Shown here: piece after piece, positions 33,794-42,540 of the stretch | Layout of the letters: every line of letters begins with the position of its first letter | Numbering within the stretch: position 1 is the stretch's first letter | DNA from: Flavobacteriales bacterium | GTDB taxonomy: Bacteria; Bacteroidota; Bacteroidia; Flavobacteriales_D; Sanyastnellaceae | Assembly (NCBI GenBank): GCA_002863125.1 | Contig: PKEB01000025.1 | Coordinates: 48,412-112,411 of the forward strand | Direction of reading: 5' to 3' | Length of the DNA: 64,000 nt | Notes under the pieces: model-generated | What the model was told of the DNA's origin: nothing | The model's database searches: none | The model's input: only the letters and a program-made list of their open reading frames with translations | Translations under genes and position numbers: made by a program

Positions 33794-36118
33794 CTAAAAG
33801 CGCCAGTCAGCGCTGATGGATGGCAAGAAGGGCAATTGGTTGACACGGTCGCCGGTCACACGGTTGATGTAAAACACGTTTTCACGGCTGTACACATTCG
33901 TCGCCCCGGCTGAAAATTCAAGCGTCTGATCGCTGTCCAGTTCAAATTCCCGGCGCACACTCAAATCCAGGCGGTGGTATGCAGGCAGTCGGCCTTGGTT
34001 CAAGGCAGCGAACTGAATCCCGAGCTCTTGGCTGTTGGCAACCACATAGTCGGCGGATATGCCGTCGATAACATTGGGCGGCTGGTAAAAGCCTTGTGTC
34101 TGCGTGAATGGCAGCCCCGAACCGAGGTTCCACCGCGCACTGACCTCCCACGCGCCGTCACGGCCAATGCCCTGTGAAACGACCAAGTTCACATTGTGCC
34201 GGCGGTCGAACACGGGGTCATACCAGCGGAATCCATCCCAGCGGTCGACGTTGCCGTAACCGTAGACAAGCCACACGTAGCTGGAGCGCTCTTCATACTT
34301 GAGGACGACATCCGCCCCGTACGCCACGCCGGTCTCTACAATGAAATCTTTGCGCAATACCTCCGGCACATCGCTGTTTTGCGGGTTGTCTTCGAAGAGC
34401 TTATTGCGGTTGGCATTGGTCAATTGGCTGAAATTCTTGAAGTACCCCTCTACATTGAGGTTCAAGCGTTCGGTCAAATCGAACTCAAAGCCTGAAATAA
34501 GGTGCTCTGCAGTCTGCAATGAATGGACGACTTCTTGAACGTCCCCATCCGGTGTTAGCAGGTTGCGCTGCAGATTTTCGGGTCCGGACAAGAAACCGTA
34601 AAACAGGTTGACCACGTCCCGATCGGAATTCGAACTGATGACATTTTGCGAGTACAAGCCCGCTGCGAATTTTAGTCGGAGGCGTTCGTTGGCTTTGTAC
34701 TTCAGGCCTACCCGCGGTTCGGGACGAAAACGCGCAACCGAGCTGTAATACTGCATGCGCATGCTCGGATTGATAATCCAATCACCCCGGTTCATCCGGT
34801 AGTCTACATACCCTGCAAATTCTGTGGTGTTCTCCACCTGTCCAACCTGGACTCCGATGGAGTTGAAGGTCTGGAAGTCTGTTTCCATGCCAACGCCCTC
34901 CAAGCCATACTCAACAGCGTCCTCGCCCAATACGTACTTGAAATCCAATCCGAAATTGAATCCGTTGACCGAGCTGTACCGGTCTTCAAGCCCTTCCTCT
35001 TTCAACCGAATTTCATAATCGCTTGCCGCAAAGTGTCCGTTCATTAAGATCGCTGAACCACTTGGAACGACGGTGAAGTTTCCGCCGCCGCCGTAGTTGG
35101 TCCAACGCAAGTCCGAAAGGGCTTGGTAATTCACCTGATCAGTGAAGTTGAAACCAAACAAGCTCAATTTGGAACCATTTCCACCGCCGAATGATACCTT
35201 TCCATAGGCATCGGTAAAGTTGAATGGCAGCCCTTCTCCATCGTTATTGACGTAGTCGTAGAGCACCTTAGACGTTTGCTCCAAATAGCTGTGCTTCAAC
35301 GAGAGGATGTACGAGATGCCCGATCCCGAATCGTTGAGCTTTTTCAGCGGCCCTTCGAGGGTCAACTTGGCACCGAATGGACTCGCTCCTATGCGACCTT
35401 GCGTCTTCATCTTGTTGCCGTCGCGCGTTTTGATGTCCATCACGGATGAAATGCGCCCCCCGAATTTCGCGCCAAAACCACCGGTGTAGACATCGGCATT
35501 GGCAATGACATCCGAATCAAACACACTGAACAATCCGATGCTGTGGAAGGCATTGTACACGATCATGCCGTCGAGCAGCACTTTGTTCTGAATGGGCGAT
35601 CCGCCGCGGATGTACAATTGACCGCCTTGGTCGCCCGTGCTAATGAATCCTGGCAGGACCTGCAGCGCCTGTACCAAATCCGGCTGTCCACCGAAACTAG
35701 GAATCTTCTTCAAATCACTCGGTCGAATGGTCTCCACGGACATATTCACCTTGGTGGTTTGCTCTTCCCGATCAGCATTCACCTCTGCACTTCCAAGTTG
35801 GATGACTTGCTTTTCCAACAAGAAGTTGCGCGTAGTGATTTTTCCATCCAACAACTCAATGCGCTCGGATACGCCCTCGTATTCCATGCTGGACACCACC
35901 AGCGTATAAGTTCCTGCCGGCACCCGGCTGAGGCTGTAAAAGCCTTCGATATCGGACATGACCCCGAAGCTGGTTCCTTCGAGGGAAACGCTCGCAAACA
36001 TGATGGGCTCACCGGAATCTTTGCTGCGCAAAAAACCTTTGACTGTGGCTTGACCGTACAAAACCGCCGGCAAAAGCAGCAACAGCACCAACCCAACGTG
36101 GCGTTTCAATTCTTGCAT
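33794..36118 (-). CDS. TonB-dependent outer membrane receptor with carboxypeptidase-like N-domain
   Basis: 774 residues. The signal peptide ends near VLYGQ. Residues about 24-105 form a carboxypeptidase-regulatory-like domain (GEPIMFASVSLEGTSFGVMS and GFYSLSRVPAGTYTLVVS). A plug domain follows, with LPGFISTGDQGGQLYIRGG and GGFGAKFGGRISSVMDI, then a beta-barrel ending in Phe (SADWRF). It should take up a ligand across the outer membrane with TonB energy. No SusD-like partner is adjacent, so a polysaccharide-utilisation role is not supported. The ATG lies 5 nt after a TAAATTCG box. Confidence 0.93.
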   Translation of the reverse strand: MQELKRHVGLVLLLLLPAVLYGQATVKGFLRSKDSGEPIMFASVSLEGTSFGVMSDIEGFYSLSRVPAGTYTLVVSSMEYEGVSERIELLDGKITTRNFLLEKQVIQLGSAEVNADREEQTTKVNMSVETIRPSDLKKIPSFGGQPDLVQALQVLPGFISTGDQGGQLYIRGGSPIQNKVLLDGMIVYNAFHSIGLFSVFDSDVIANADVYTGGFGAKFGGRISSVMDIKTRDGNKMKTQGRIGASPFGAKLTLEGPLKKLNDSGSGISYILSLKHSYLEQTSKVLYDYVNNDGEGLPFNFTDAYGKVSFGGGNGSKLSLFGFNFTDQVNYQALSDLRWTNYGGGGNFTVVPSGSAILMNGHFAASDYEIRLKEEGLEDRYSSVNGFNFGLDFKYVLGEDAVEYGLEGVGMETDFQTFNSIGVQVGQVENTTEFAGYVDYRMNRGDWIINPSMRMQYYSSVARFRPEPRVGLKYKANERLRLKFAAGLYSQNVISSNSDRDVVNLFYGFLSGPENLQRNLLTPDGDVQEVVHSLQTAEHLISGFEFDLTERLNLNVEGYFKNFSQLTNANRNKLFEDNPQNSDVPEVLRKDFIVETGVAYGADVVLKYEERSSYVWLVYGYGNVDRWDGFRWYDPVFDRRHNVNLVVSQGIGRDGAWEVSARWNLGSGLPFTQTQGFYQPPNVIDGISADYVVANSQELGIQFAALNQGRLPAYHRLDLSVRREFELDSDQTLEFSAGATNVYSRENVFYINRVTGDRVNQLPFLPSISADWRF

Positions 36119-36123
36119 GGTTG

Positions 36124-36131
36124 CGAATTTA
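36124..36131 (-). promoter_or_regulatory. -7 box of the TonB receptor gene (TAAATTCG)
   Basis: TAnnTTCG on the minus strand, 5 nt before the ATG at 36118. It also lies 6 bp before the end of the upstream helicase gene on the same strand. Confidence 0.45.
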
Positions 36132-36137
36132 CGGTAT

Positions 36138-38570
36138 TCAACGGGTCGAACGTACGAGCATTTTTTGAATTCGATCCTCGAGCTGCTCCGAACTCATTTT
36201 TTCGCGCAATCGGTTCACGACAAGGGGGAATGAAAACGGTGTCGGATGTTCCGTTCGCTCGAGCACAGGGCGCTTCTCGCGCATCCGGTCAAGCACGCGG
36301 CGCAACCGCGTCCATTCCATCTGCTGATCCAGCAACTCATCGTACGCCTGGCGAAACAGCAGGTTTTCGGGGTCAAAATCCTGAAAGACGTCAAACAGCA
36401 ATCCCGAATGCGACTGCAAGTGACGCACGCCTTGCCGCAGTCCGGGAAATCCTTGAAACGCCAACCCCGATATGACCGCGATGTCGCGAAACCGGCGTTT
36501 GGCCATTTCCACGGAGTTGACACCCGATTGCAAATCGTCCATCAAACCCTCCGTACGCAGCAGGTTCAACGCATCAATTTCGGTCGCATCCAACGGCGAA
36601 TCAGAGAGCAATTCAAACCCGTAATCATTGCTTGCGATGGACATAGAGAGCGGACGTTCAGCGCACCAACGGTGGGCCATGAGCATGCCAATGGCTTCGT
36701 GGACCGCCTTGCCTTCGAATGGAAATACACAGATGTGGTGGCCGTCTTCGGATTGGAATTGTTCAATCAAAATCTCTTCACGGTTTGGCAAGCAGCTCAT
36801 GGATTGCTGCAATTCAAGCAGCGGGCTCACCCGGCTCATCTCCGGCGAACGCACGTGGCCTTTGCTGAACGCATCCAATTCATCGCGGATGGCGTCCCCC
36901 AATTCGGAACTCAGCGAAAGCCGGCCGCCCAGGTAAACCGGTACGCGCCCCTTGGGTTTCTTGCTCTTGCGCACGTGCACCGCCCCCTCCTTCAACCGCA
37001 CAAATTCCAAGCTCATGCCAGCGAACCAAAACGCATCGCCTGGATCCATGCTCGAAATAAAGTACTCCTCCACGTGGCCGAGAAACCCTCCCTTGGTCCA
37101 GCGCACCTTGATCATTTGGTCCGATACGATGGTACCGATGCTCATTCGGTGACGGCGCGCAAGCCTGCGGTCCTTAAGGATGTACAAGCCGTCGGCAGCA
37201 TCCCACTCGACCCGGCGGTAATCGCCATACGCCGAGAGCGCTTTGCCTCCGTCGCGGATGAAGGACAGGCACCAACGCCACTCCTCCTCATCCACACTTT
37301 CGAACGCGTGCGTCCCGGCCAATGCACGTTTCACGTCATCGGGTCGAAATCCATCCCCGACGGCCAACGTGCAAAGGAATTGGATTAACACATCAAACGA
37401 ACGCACCAAGGGCTCCCGTGGCTCAATCCGCTGAGCGGCCATCGCATCGCGCAAGGCACTGGCCTCAATCAACTCCAACCCGTGGGTAGGAAGAAAGAAA
37501 ATGCGGCTGATCGCTCCCGGCTGGTGACCGGAACGACCCGCCCGCTGCATGAAGCGCGCCACGCCTTTGGGGCCGCCTATCTGCACGATGGCTTCGACCG
37601 GCCTGAAGTCGACCCCGAGGTCCAACGAACTCGTACAAACCACGGCCTTCAAGTGCCCTTCGTGCAGGGCATCCTCCACCCAATCGCGGAGGTCTTTCGC
37701 GATGGAGCTGTGGTGCAGCGCGAGGACCCCTGCGAGGTCAGGAGCGACTTCGAGCAATTTGTGGTACCAAATCTCCGATTGGGCCCGGGTATTCGTAAAA
37801 ATGAGGGTGCTCCCGTGGGAACGAATGACCTCGACCACATGTTCTGCGAGCTTTACGCCAATGTGGCCTGCCCACGGCAAGCGTTCAAACCGGTTGGGCA
37901 TGAGGGACCGCACTTCGGTGCGTTTGGCCCAATCGCATCGAACCAGCCGTCCCGGGCGGCCGGGTCCGACCAAGACCCGCAGGGCCTCGTCGAGGTTTCC
38001 GACGGTGGCTGAAATGCCCCAACACAGGTAATTCGGCGCAACCTGACGAAACCAAGCCGAAGCAAGTTCCACTTGCGTGCCGCGCTTGGTGCCGAGCAGG
38101 TCATGCCACTCATCGACGACCATCAACCGCAAGGCGCCAAACCGCTTTTTCACTCCCTTCATGGCCAACATCACGTGAAGGGATTCCGGCGTAGTGATGA
38201 GGATGTGCGGCATTTTTTTACGCTGGTTCGCTTTCTCCTTGCTCGACGTATCCCCGGTTCGAACACCGACCTCCCAGTCCAATCCCATGCCCGTCACCAT
38301 GCGCTCAGCGCTGTACTGAATTTCCTTGGTCAGCGCACGGATGGGAGCGATCCAAATGAGTTGAAGCCCCTTGGCTTGGTCACCAGCGTCTGCGCGCCTG
38401 ACCCCTTCTCGGATGACAGCGCCCAGCCCAGCGTAGGTTTTGCCAGAACCGGTTGGCGCTTGGATCAAGACCTCCTCTCCCTTGCCGTACGCATTCCAGG
38501 CATCCCGCTGAAAGTCATGTGGTGACCATCCTTGCCCCGCAAACCACGATTCAAGCGGGCATTCTACCAT
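36138..38570 (-). CDS. Lhr-like DEXH-box DNA helicase (ligase-associated type)
   Basis: 810 residues. Helicase core: the Q-motif region WSPHDFQRDAWNAYGKGEE, Walker A IQAPTGSGKTYAGL, VDEWHDLLGTKRG (DEWH box), LCWGISATVGNLDEAL, STLIFTNTRAQSE, CTSSLDLGVDFRPVEAIVQIG and FMQRAGRSGHQPG. The long C-terminal winged-helix/Lhr-specific region follows. It resembles the helicase often paired with an ATP-dependent ligase and a metallo-beta-lactamase exonuclease in a repair operon, but neither partner lies next to it here. ATG 38570 is used; nine extra codons upstream are possible. The start overlaps no other gene. Confidence 0.88.
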   Translation of the reverse strand: MVECPLESWFAGQGWSPHDFQRDAWNAYGKGEEVLIQAPTGSGKTYAGLGAVIREGVRRADAGDQAKGLQLIWIAPIRALTKEIQYSAERMVTGMGLDWEVGVRTGDTSSKEKANQRKKMPHILITTPESLHVMLAMKGVKKRFGALRLMVVDEWHDLLGTKRGTQVELASAWFRQVAPNYLCWGISATVGNLDEALRVLVGPGRPGRLVRCDWAKRTEVRSLMPNRFERLPWAGHIGVKLAEHVVEVIRSHGSTLIFTNTRAQSEIWYHKLLEVAPDLAGVLALHHSSIAKDLRDWVEDALHEGHLKAVVCTSSLDLGVDFRPVEAIVQIGGPKGVARFMQRAGRSGHQPGAISRIFFLPTHGLELIEASALRDAMAAQRIEPREPLVRSFDVLIQFLCTLAVGDGFRPDDVKRALAGTHAFESVDEEEWRWCLSFIRDGGKALSAYGDYRRVEWDAADGLYILKDRRLARRHRMSIGTIVSDQMIKVRWTKGGFLGHVEEYFISSMDPGDAFWFAGMSLEFVRLKEGAVHVRKSKKPKGRVPVYLGGRLSLSSELGDAIRDELDAFSKGHVRSPEMSRVSPLLELQQSMSCLPNREEILIEQFQSEDGHHICVFPFEGKAVHEAIGMLMAHRWCAERPLSMSIASNDYGFELLSDSPLDATEIDALNLLRTEGLMDDLQSGVNSVEMAKRRFRDIAVISGLAFQGFPGLRQGVRHLQSHSGLLFDVFQDFDPENLLFRQAYDELLDQQMEWTRLRRVLDRMREKRPVLERTEHPTPFSFPLVVNRLREKMSSEQLEDRIQKMLVRSTR

Positions 38571-38599
38571 AGCAGGTTTGTCTTGCCGCCTCCGCACTG

Positions 38600-38607
38600 T
38601 ATCTTCG
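38600..38607 (+). promoter_or_regulatory. -7 box of the TPR-like gene (TATCTTCG)
   Basis: TAnnTTCG variant, 26 nt before the ATG at 38634. It supports that start over an in-frame ATG at 38610, which would sit at the transcription start. Confidence 0.45.
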
Positions 38608-38633
38608 GCATGTTATTTGGTAATACCACCTGC

Positions 38634-39401
38634 ATGAAAGCATTACAATTTACTCTTTTGGTTGGTTTAATGTTGCTCCAACCATTCGCGTCTTTCGGCC
38701 AGCGCTATGGCGATGAAGACGAAGCTCCATTGATTCCACAAGAAGACTTCGATCAATTGCTGATGTGGATGGTGGATGGAAAATACGAGAAGGTGCTCTA
38801 CAAGGCCATCCGTTACACTGAGGACGATGACACGAAAAAAGAACCCGTGCCGTACGTATTCATGAGCATGGCATTCTTCAAAATCTCAGAATCCAGCGAT
38901 GAAGAGTTGCTCGAGAAATACTCCAAGGCCCTCAAGGATGCCTTGAAGTACGCTTCGAAATTTGTCAAGAAAGACAAGGAAAAGGAATACATCAGCGAAT
39001 ACGTCGACTACTTCAACGACCTGCGCCGTGCGACCATGAACCAGGCTGAGATTTATGTGGATGATGAGAAATTTACCAAGGCCAAGTCGTACTACAAGTA
39101 CCTGTGGACTTTGGACGCTGAGGATCCCGGTGCATGGCTCATGTACGGCTCTGTGCTGTGGAAAGCCAAGGCGGTCCGCGATGCGCAAGAATCATGGAAC
39201 AACGCAGAGCAGTTGCTGATTGAATACGGCGGCAAAGGACTGGAGGAGGTCCAACAGGATTTGCTCAAGTACGCAGTCATCTACACGGCTGAGATGCTCG
39301 CCGATGAAGGCAACCTGACGGATGCCCGCAAGTGGATCGAAGCCACCGACGCCCTGTTCGGCACGGACCGCGAAGTCCAGGCCGTATTGCGGTCACTCTA
39401 A
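38634..39401 (+). CDS. Secreted TPR-like protein of unknown function
   Basis: 255 residues. The signal peptide MKALQFTLLVGLMLLQPFASFGQ is clear. The mature protein is acidic then helical, with repeated helix pairs such as FDQLLMWMVDGKYEKVLYKAI, EIYVDDEKFTKAKSYYKYLW and ENP-like DAEDPGAWLMYGSVLWKAKA that resemble degenerate TPRs. No catalytic motif is seen. A periplasmic scaffold or binding role is possible. It diverges from the helicase and its last 9 bp overlap the end of the convergent GT4 gene. Confidence 0.75.
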   Translation: MKALQFTLLVGLMLLQPFASFGQRYGDEDEAPLIPQEDFDQLLMWMVDGKYEKVLYKAIRYTEDDDTKKEPVPYVFMSMAFFKISESSDEELLEKYSKALKDALKYASKFVKKDKEKEYISEYVDYFNDLRRATMNQAEIYVDDEKFTKAKSYYKYLWTLDAEDPGAWLMYGSVLWKAKAVRDAQESWNNAEQLLIEYGGKGLEEVQQDLLKYAVIYTAEMLADEGNLTDARKWIEATDALFGTDREVQAVLRSL

Positions 39402-40550
39402 ATCTTCGGGCTGAAGCTGCAGTCGTTCATAAATCGCCGTGAGCCCGTGGGATTCGTTCTCCCAGTTCAATGCAGCTTGCGCCTCCCGCATTCCATCAAT
39501 CGCCTGCACCTTCCATGCAGGCGATTTGCTTTCCGCCTCAGCCAACGCTTCATACCATCCTTCGGGCGTATCGTTCACGACGCGCGCGCCGATCCCGAAT
39601 TGCTCAATCAAGGCAACGCAATCGGGCAAGTCATTGACCAACACTGGAATCCCCGCTTGAATGGACTCAAATAATTTGTTGGGCAGGCAGTATAGGTAGC
39701 TCAGGCACACCGGCTTTACCGAGACCAATCCGACATCGGCATCGCCCGTGTAGTCCAGTACTTCTTCGTAAGGGACCGCCGGCTGGAAATGCACGTTGGG
39801 GTTGCTCTTCACCACTTCCATGACCTGCGGCTCGAGCATGCCGTACCCCATGAATACGAGGTGAATGCGGCTCCCGTTCAACTGCGGGGCCATGGCCAGC
39901 AAGGTTTCAATGCCGCGGTTGATGGTCAACGCACCTTGGTAGATGGCCACAAAATCGTCCGCCTTCAACCCTAGGTTTTGACGCAAAGGCCGCGTTGCGG
40001 CATTGCCTGAACGCGCATTGGGGACGTTGCGCACCAGCGAAATGCGGCGCATGCCGTGCGCTGCGTACCGCGACTCATAGGCATCCTGGATTGAGGGGCT
40101 CACTACGATCACCTCCTCCGCTTTCCCGATGTGCCGGGTTTCCATGCGCCGAACGGCTTTGCTCAACCAAGCCGGCTTGCCGTTGCGCTCCGACTCAAAT
40201 TCATGGCAATCGTACACAAGCTTGAGACTCGACCGCAGCCACTTGGCCAGCAATCCGATGCCAAACGCCTCGGCGTCGTTGCAATGCCATGCGTCGGCTT
40301 TTCGGTAGACCCACGCAATGCGCAAGACCAATTCTGCCCATTTGAACGGTGCCAACACCCGAAATCCAGGGATGTAAATGCGCACGCGTTCGATGCGAAA
40401 TCCCGCCGGGTGGTGTTCCACACGCGGCAATTGGTTGCGGTGCAGCGCGACGACCGTCACCTCGTGCCCGGCCTCCACCAAAGCGATGGACGTCTTCAAA
40501 ACCCGGTTATCACGGGTGAAGTCATTCAGGACGACGTTCGCGATTTTCAT
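39393..40550 (-). CDS. Glycosyltransferase family 4
   Basis: 385 residues. The GT-B fold comprises N-terminal DFTRDNRVLKTSIALVEAGHEVTVVAL, VYDCHEFESER, the linker RNVPNA, then the C-terminal UDP-sugar domain with IYQGALTINRGIETLL, GYGMLEPQV and LPNKLFESIQAGIPVLVNDLP (the EX7E region with Glu in FESIQAG). It is cytoplasmic and probably adds a sugar to a lipid-linked or secondary glycan. ATG 40550 is used; the preceding in-frame codon is a TTG. It starts 10 bp after the Gfo/Idh gene on the same strand, suggesting that gene supplies a modified sugar. Confidence 0.9.
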   Translation of the reverse strand: MKIANVVLNDFTRDNRVLKTSIALVEAGHEVTVVALHRNQLPRVEHHPAGFRIERVRIYIPGFRVLAPFKWAELVLRIAWVYRKADAWHCNDAEAFGIGLLAKWLRSSLKLVYDCHEFESERNGKPAWLSKAVRRMETRHIGKAEEVIVVSPSIQDAYESRYAAHGMRRISLVRNVPNARSGNAATRPLRQNLGLKADDFVAIYQGALTINRGIETLLAMAPQLNGSRIHLVFMGYGMLEPQVMEVVKSNPNVHFQPAVPYEEVLDYTGDADVGLVSVKPVCLSYLYCLPNKLFESIQAGIPVLVNDLPDCVALIEQFGIGARVVNDTPEGWYEALAEAESKSPAWKVQAIDGMREAQAALNWENESHGLTAIYERLQLQPEDLE

Positions 40551-40560
40551 CAACGCGCCT

Positions 40561-41589
40561 TCAGTCTTGCTTCAACGGACGATCACCTGCAGCGTACATG
40601 CGCTCAATGATGTCGACCACTTTGAGCCCTTCGAGGGCGTTGGTGGTGATTTCTCCTGCTCCACTCAGAGCGGCATGGATGTTATCGAAGATGTAGCCGT
40701 GGTTGGCCGCTGACCCTTTGTAATGACCGTAGTCGTTGGCCGGGTTGGACGGCGGCAGTTCCGGCATGGTGTAGCCAGCAATGTCACACGTCTCCACCTC
40801 ATTCATGTATTGGCCACCGACTTTGATGGTGCCTTTCTCACCGATTACCGTGACCGAGGATTCAAAGTTTTGGTTGGCCACCGCCGTGGAAAAATTGAAC
40901 ATTCCCAGGGCCTTGTGTTGGACAAACTCGAATGTTACCACCCCAGAGTCCTCGAAATCTGTGTTGTGCTGGTGTGTAAAATCCTCGAAGCGGCTTTGGA
41001 TGTGGTGGATGTCACCGAAGACCCAATACATCAAGTCGATGAAGTGGCTGAATTGCGTAAACAGGGTTCCGCCATCCAAGTCCTTGGTACCCTTCCATGG
41101 AATCTTGCCGTAATAGAGATCATCTCGGTTCCAATAGCACTGTACCTGAACCATGTGAATGGACCCCATGGTGCCGCTCTGGATTACGTCGCGCAACCAA
41201 ACCGAAGGCGGAGAGTAGCGGTTTTGCATGACGCAGAATACCTGTTTGCCTTTCGCCAATGCGGCATGAAGCACCGCCTCGCCATCTGCCCGCGTCAGCG
41301 CCATGGGCTTCTCGATCACCACGTGGCAATTGTTTGAAATGGCATCAATGGCCTGTTGGGCGTGGAAGCCATTGGGAGTGCAGACGCACACGACATCCAA
41401 CTCCGGGTGGGCCTCCAACATCGCTTTGTGGTCGCTGTAGTGCGGTACATCTCCATCGACTCCACACGCTTCCTTCGAGCGGATGTCCGCGAAGGCCACC
41501 AAGCTGAACCCATCCTTTCGGCGGATCATCTCCATGTGCCGCTTGCCGATGTGGCCCGCACCGATGACGCCAAAGTTCACATTCTTCAT
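40561..41589 (-). CDS. Gfo/Idh/MocA oxidoreductase (UDP-GlcNAcA dehydrogenase-like)
   Basis: 342 residues. The Rossmann motif is NFGVIGAGHIGKRHMEMI; the catalytic-cofactor motif is VVIEKPMALT (EKP). DGGTLFTQFSHFIDLMYWVFG carries the catalytic histidine region. The WlbA/WbpB-like character (GxxRHxxMI and DGGxLxxQxxHxxD) suggests NAD-dependent oxidation at C3 of UDP-N-acetylglucosaminuronate, a step toward 2,3-diamino sugars of LPS; other sugar substrates are possible. The start lies 4 nt after TAATTTCG. It pairs with the downstream GT4 and diverges from the BtuF-like gene. Confidence 0.85.
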   Translation of the reverse strand: MKNVNFGVIGAGHIGKRHMEMIRRKDGFSLVAFADIRSKEACGVDGDVPHYSDHKAMLEAHPELDVVCVCTPNGFHAQQAIDAISNNCHVVIEKPMALTRADGEAVLHAALAKGKQVFCVMQNRYSPPSVWLRDVIQSGTMGSIHMVQVQCYWNRDDLYYGKIPWKGTKDLDGGTLFTQFSHFIDLMYWVFGDIHHIQSRFEDFTHQHNTDFEDSGVVTFEFVQHKALGMFNFSTAVANQNFESSVTVIGEKGTIKVGGQYMNEVETCDIAGYTMPELPPSNPANDYGHYKGSAANHGYIFDNIHAALSGAGEITTNALEGLKVVDIIERMYAAGDRPLKQD

Positions 41590-41593
41590 GCTG

Positions 41594-41601
41594 CGAAATT
41601 A
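41594..41601 (-). promoter_or_regulatory. -7 box of the Gfo/Idh-GT4 operon (TAATTTCG)
   Basis: TAnnTTCG on the minus strand, 4 nt before the ATG at 41589. Confidence 0.5.
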
Positions 41602-41662
41602 GGCCTTCCCGGCTTAACCGCAGGCGACTACCTCGAATGTTTAAACCAGCTTGAAAGTACGC

Positions 41663-41669
41663 TAGATTG
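41663..41669 (+). promoter_or_regulatory. -7-like box of the BtuF-like gene (TAGATTG)
   Basis: A seven-base variant lacking one T. Its G lies 4 nt before the ATG at 41674, like the box of the ElaA-DinB gene. Confidence 0.3.
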
Positions 41670-41673
41670 CACC

Positions 41674-42411
41674 ATGCGAATCGTGAGCCTCGTACCGAGC
41701 TGGACCGAATACGTGGTGGACTTGGGGTGCGCCGGGGAGCTTGTTGGCCGAACGAAGTTTTGCGTTCGCGCTGGGGCAGCGGCGGAGCGAATCCCCGTCA
41801 TTGGTGGCACGAAGCGCATCCACCTCGACCGCATCGAACAGCTCAAGCCCGACCTGGTCATCGCAAGCAAAGAGGAAAACACCCGAGAGGACGTAGAAGC
41901 GTGCCGTGCATTCACGGACGTACTCGTCACCGATGTGCGCACCATCCCGGATGCTTTTGAAGCCCTCGAGGCTATTGGTGATGCGCTCGAAAAGGCTGCG
42001 GCCGGAGTCACGTGGCGCTCCAACATCGAACAAGCTTGGGGAGAGCCGCATACAGGCCAGGGAGAAGCACTGTACGCCATCTGGCAGAATCCGCTCATGG
42101 TTGCCGGCTACGACACCTACATCCATGCCGTGATGAACTGGTGGGGCATTGGCAACGCCGCGCCGGCCTCTGCGGAGGGACGCTATCCCGAATTGCACGC
42201 AGGGCACTTAGATGCACTGGCAGGCATCCCCATCCTACTCGCTTCAGAACCTTACCCCTTTGCTTCGAAACACTGTGCGCATTTCGCTTCAGCCGGTCTG
42301 CGGCCGATGCTCGTGGACGGGGAAGCCTTCAGCTGGTACGGCAGCCGGATGCTGCACACCGTCGATTACCTGAAGGACATGCGCAAGGCCTTGGATCAAC
42401 TGCCACGTTAG
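41674..42411 (+). CDS. BtuF-like helical-backbone metal receptor, no signal peptide
   Basis: 245 residues. The two lobes of a type III substrate-binding protein can be followed: RIVSLVPSWTEYVVDLGCAGELVGRTKFC with VIGGTKRIHLDRIEQLKPDLVIA, then the second lobe from NPLMVAGYDTYIHAVMNWWG to the C-terminus. Such proteins bind corrinoids or Fe chelates for ABC importers. The chain starts straight at the first strand (MRIVSLVPS) with no export signal or lipobox. It may be cytoplasmic, or the true start may be missed, although the -7-like box 4 nt upstream argues for this start. No ABC permease genes are nearby. Confidence 0.8.
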   Translation: MRIVSLVPSWTEYVVDLGCAGELVGRTKFCVRAGAAAERIPVIGGTKRIHLDRIEQLKPDLVIASKEENTREDVEACRAFTDVLVTDVRTIPDAFEALEAIGDALEKAAAGVTWRSNIEQAWGEPHTGQGEALYAIWQNPLMVAGYDTYIHAVMNWWGIGNAAPASAEGRYPELHAGHLDALAGIPILLASEPYPFASKHCAHFASAGLRPMLVDGEAFSWYGSRMLHTVDYLKDMRKALDQLPR

Positions 42412-42430
42412 TCCGAATTCAAGGACGTTT

Positions 42431-42470
42431 TGTCAGGTTAATCGCTCGAGTCTGACAGGCATGTCAGGTT
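42431..42470. promoter_or_regulatory. TGTCAG half-site cluster upstream of dnaK
   Basis: TGTCAGGTT occurs directly at 42431-42439 and 42462-42470, 31 bp apart (about three helical turns). Between them CTGACA at 42452-42457 forms a perfect 6+4+6 palindrome with TGTCAG at 42462-42467. The cluster ends 70 bp before the dnaK ATG in a 129-bp gap. The HrcA/CIRCE element was looked for and not found. It is a candidate heat-shock operator or activator site; the binding protein is unknown. Confidence 0.4.
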
Positions 42471-42540
42471 GTGGCGTTCGGAAGCCAATCGGCACGCTCC
42501 TTGACTATACCGAACCAAATCTTAGAATTCAACACTAGCT

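Noticed and set aside
33794..36118. SusC-type polysaccharide-utilisation locus
   Set aside because: No SusD-like lipoprotein or glycoside hydrolase flanks the receptor, and it is shorter than typical SusC proteins.
42412..42540. CIRCE/HrcA operator upstream of dnaK
   Set aside because: Neither TTAGCACTC nor its inverted partner GAGTGCTAA is present.
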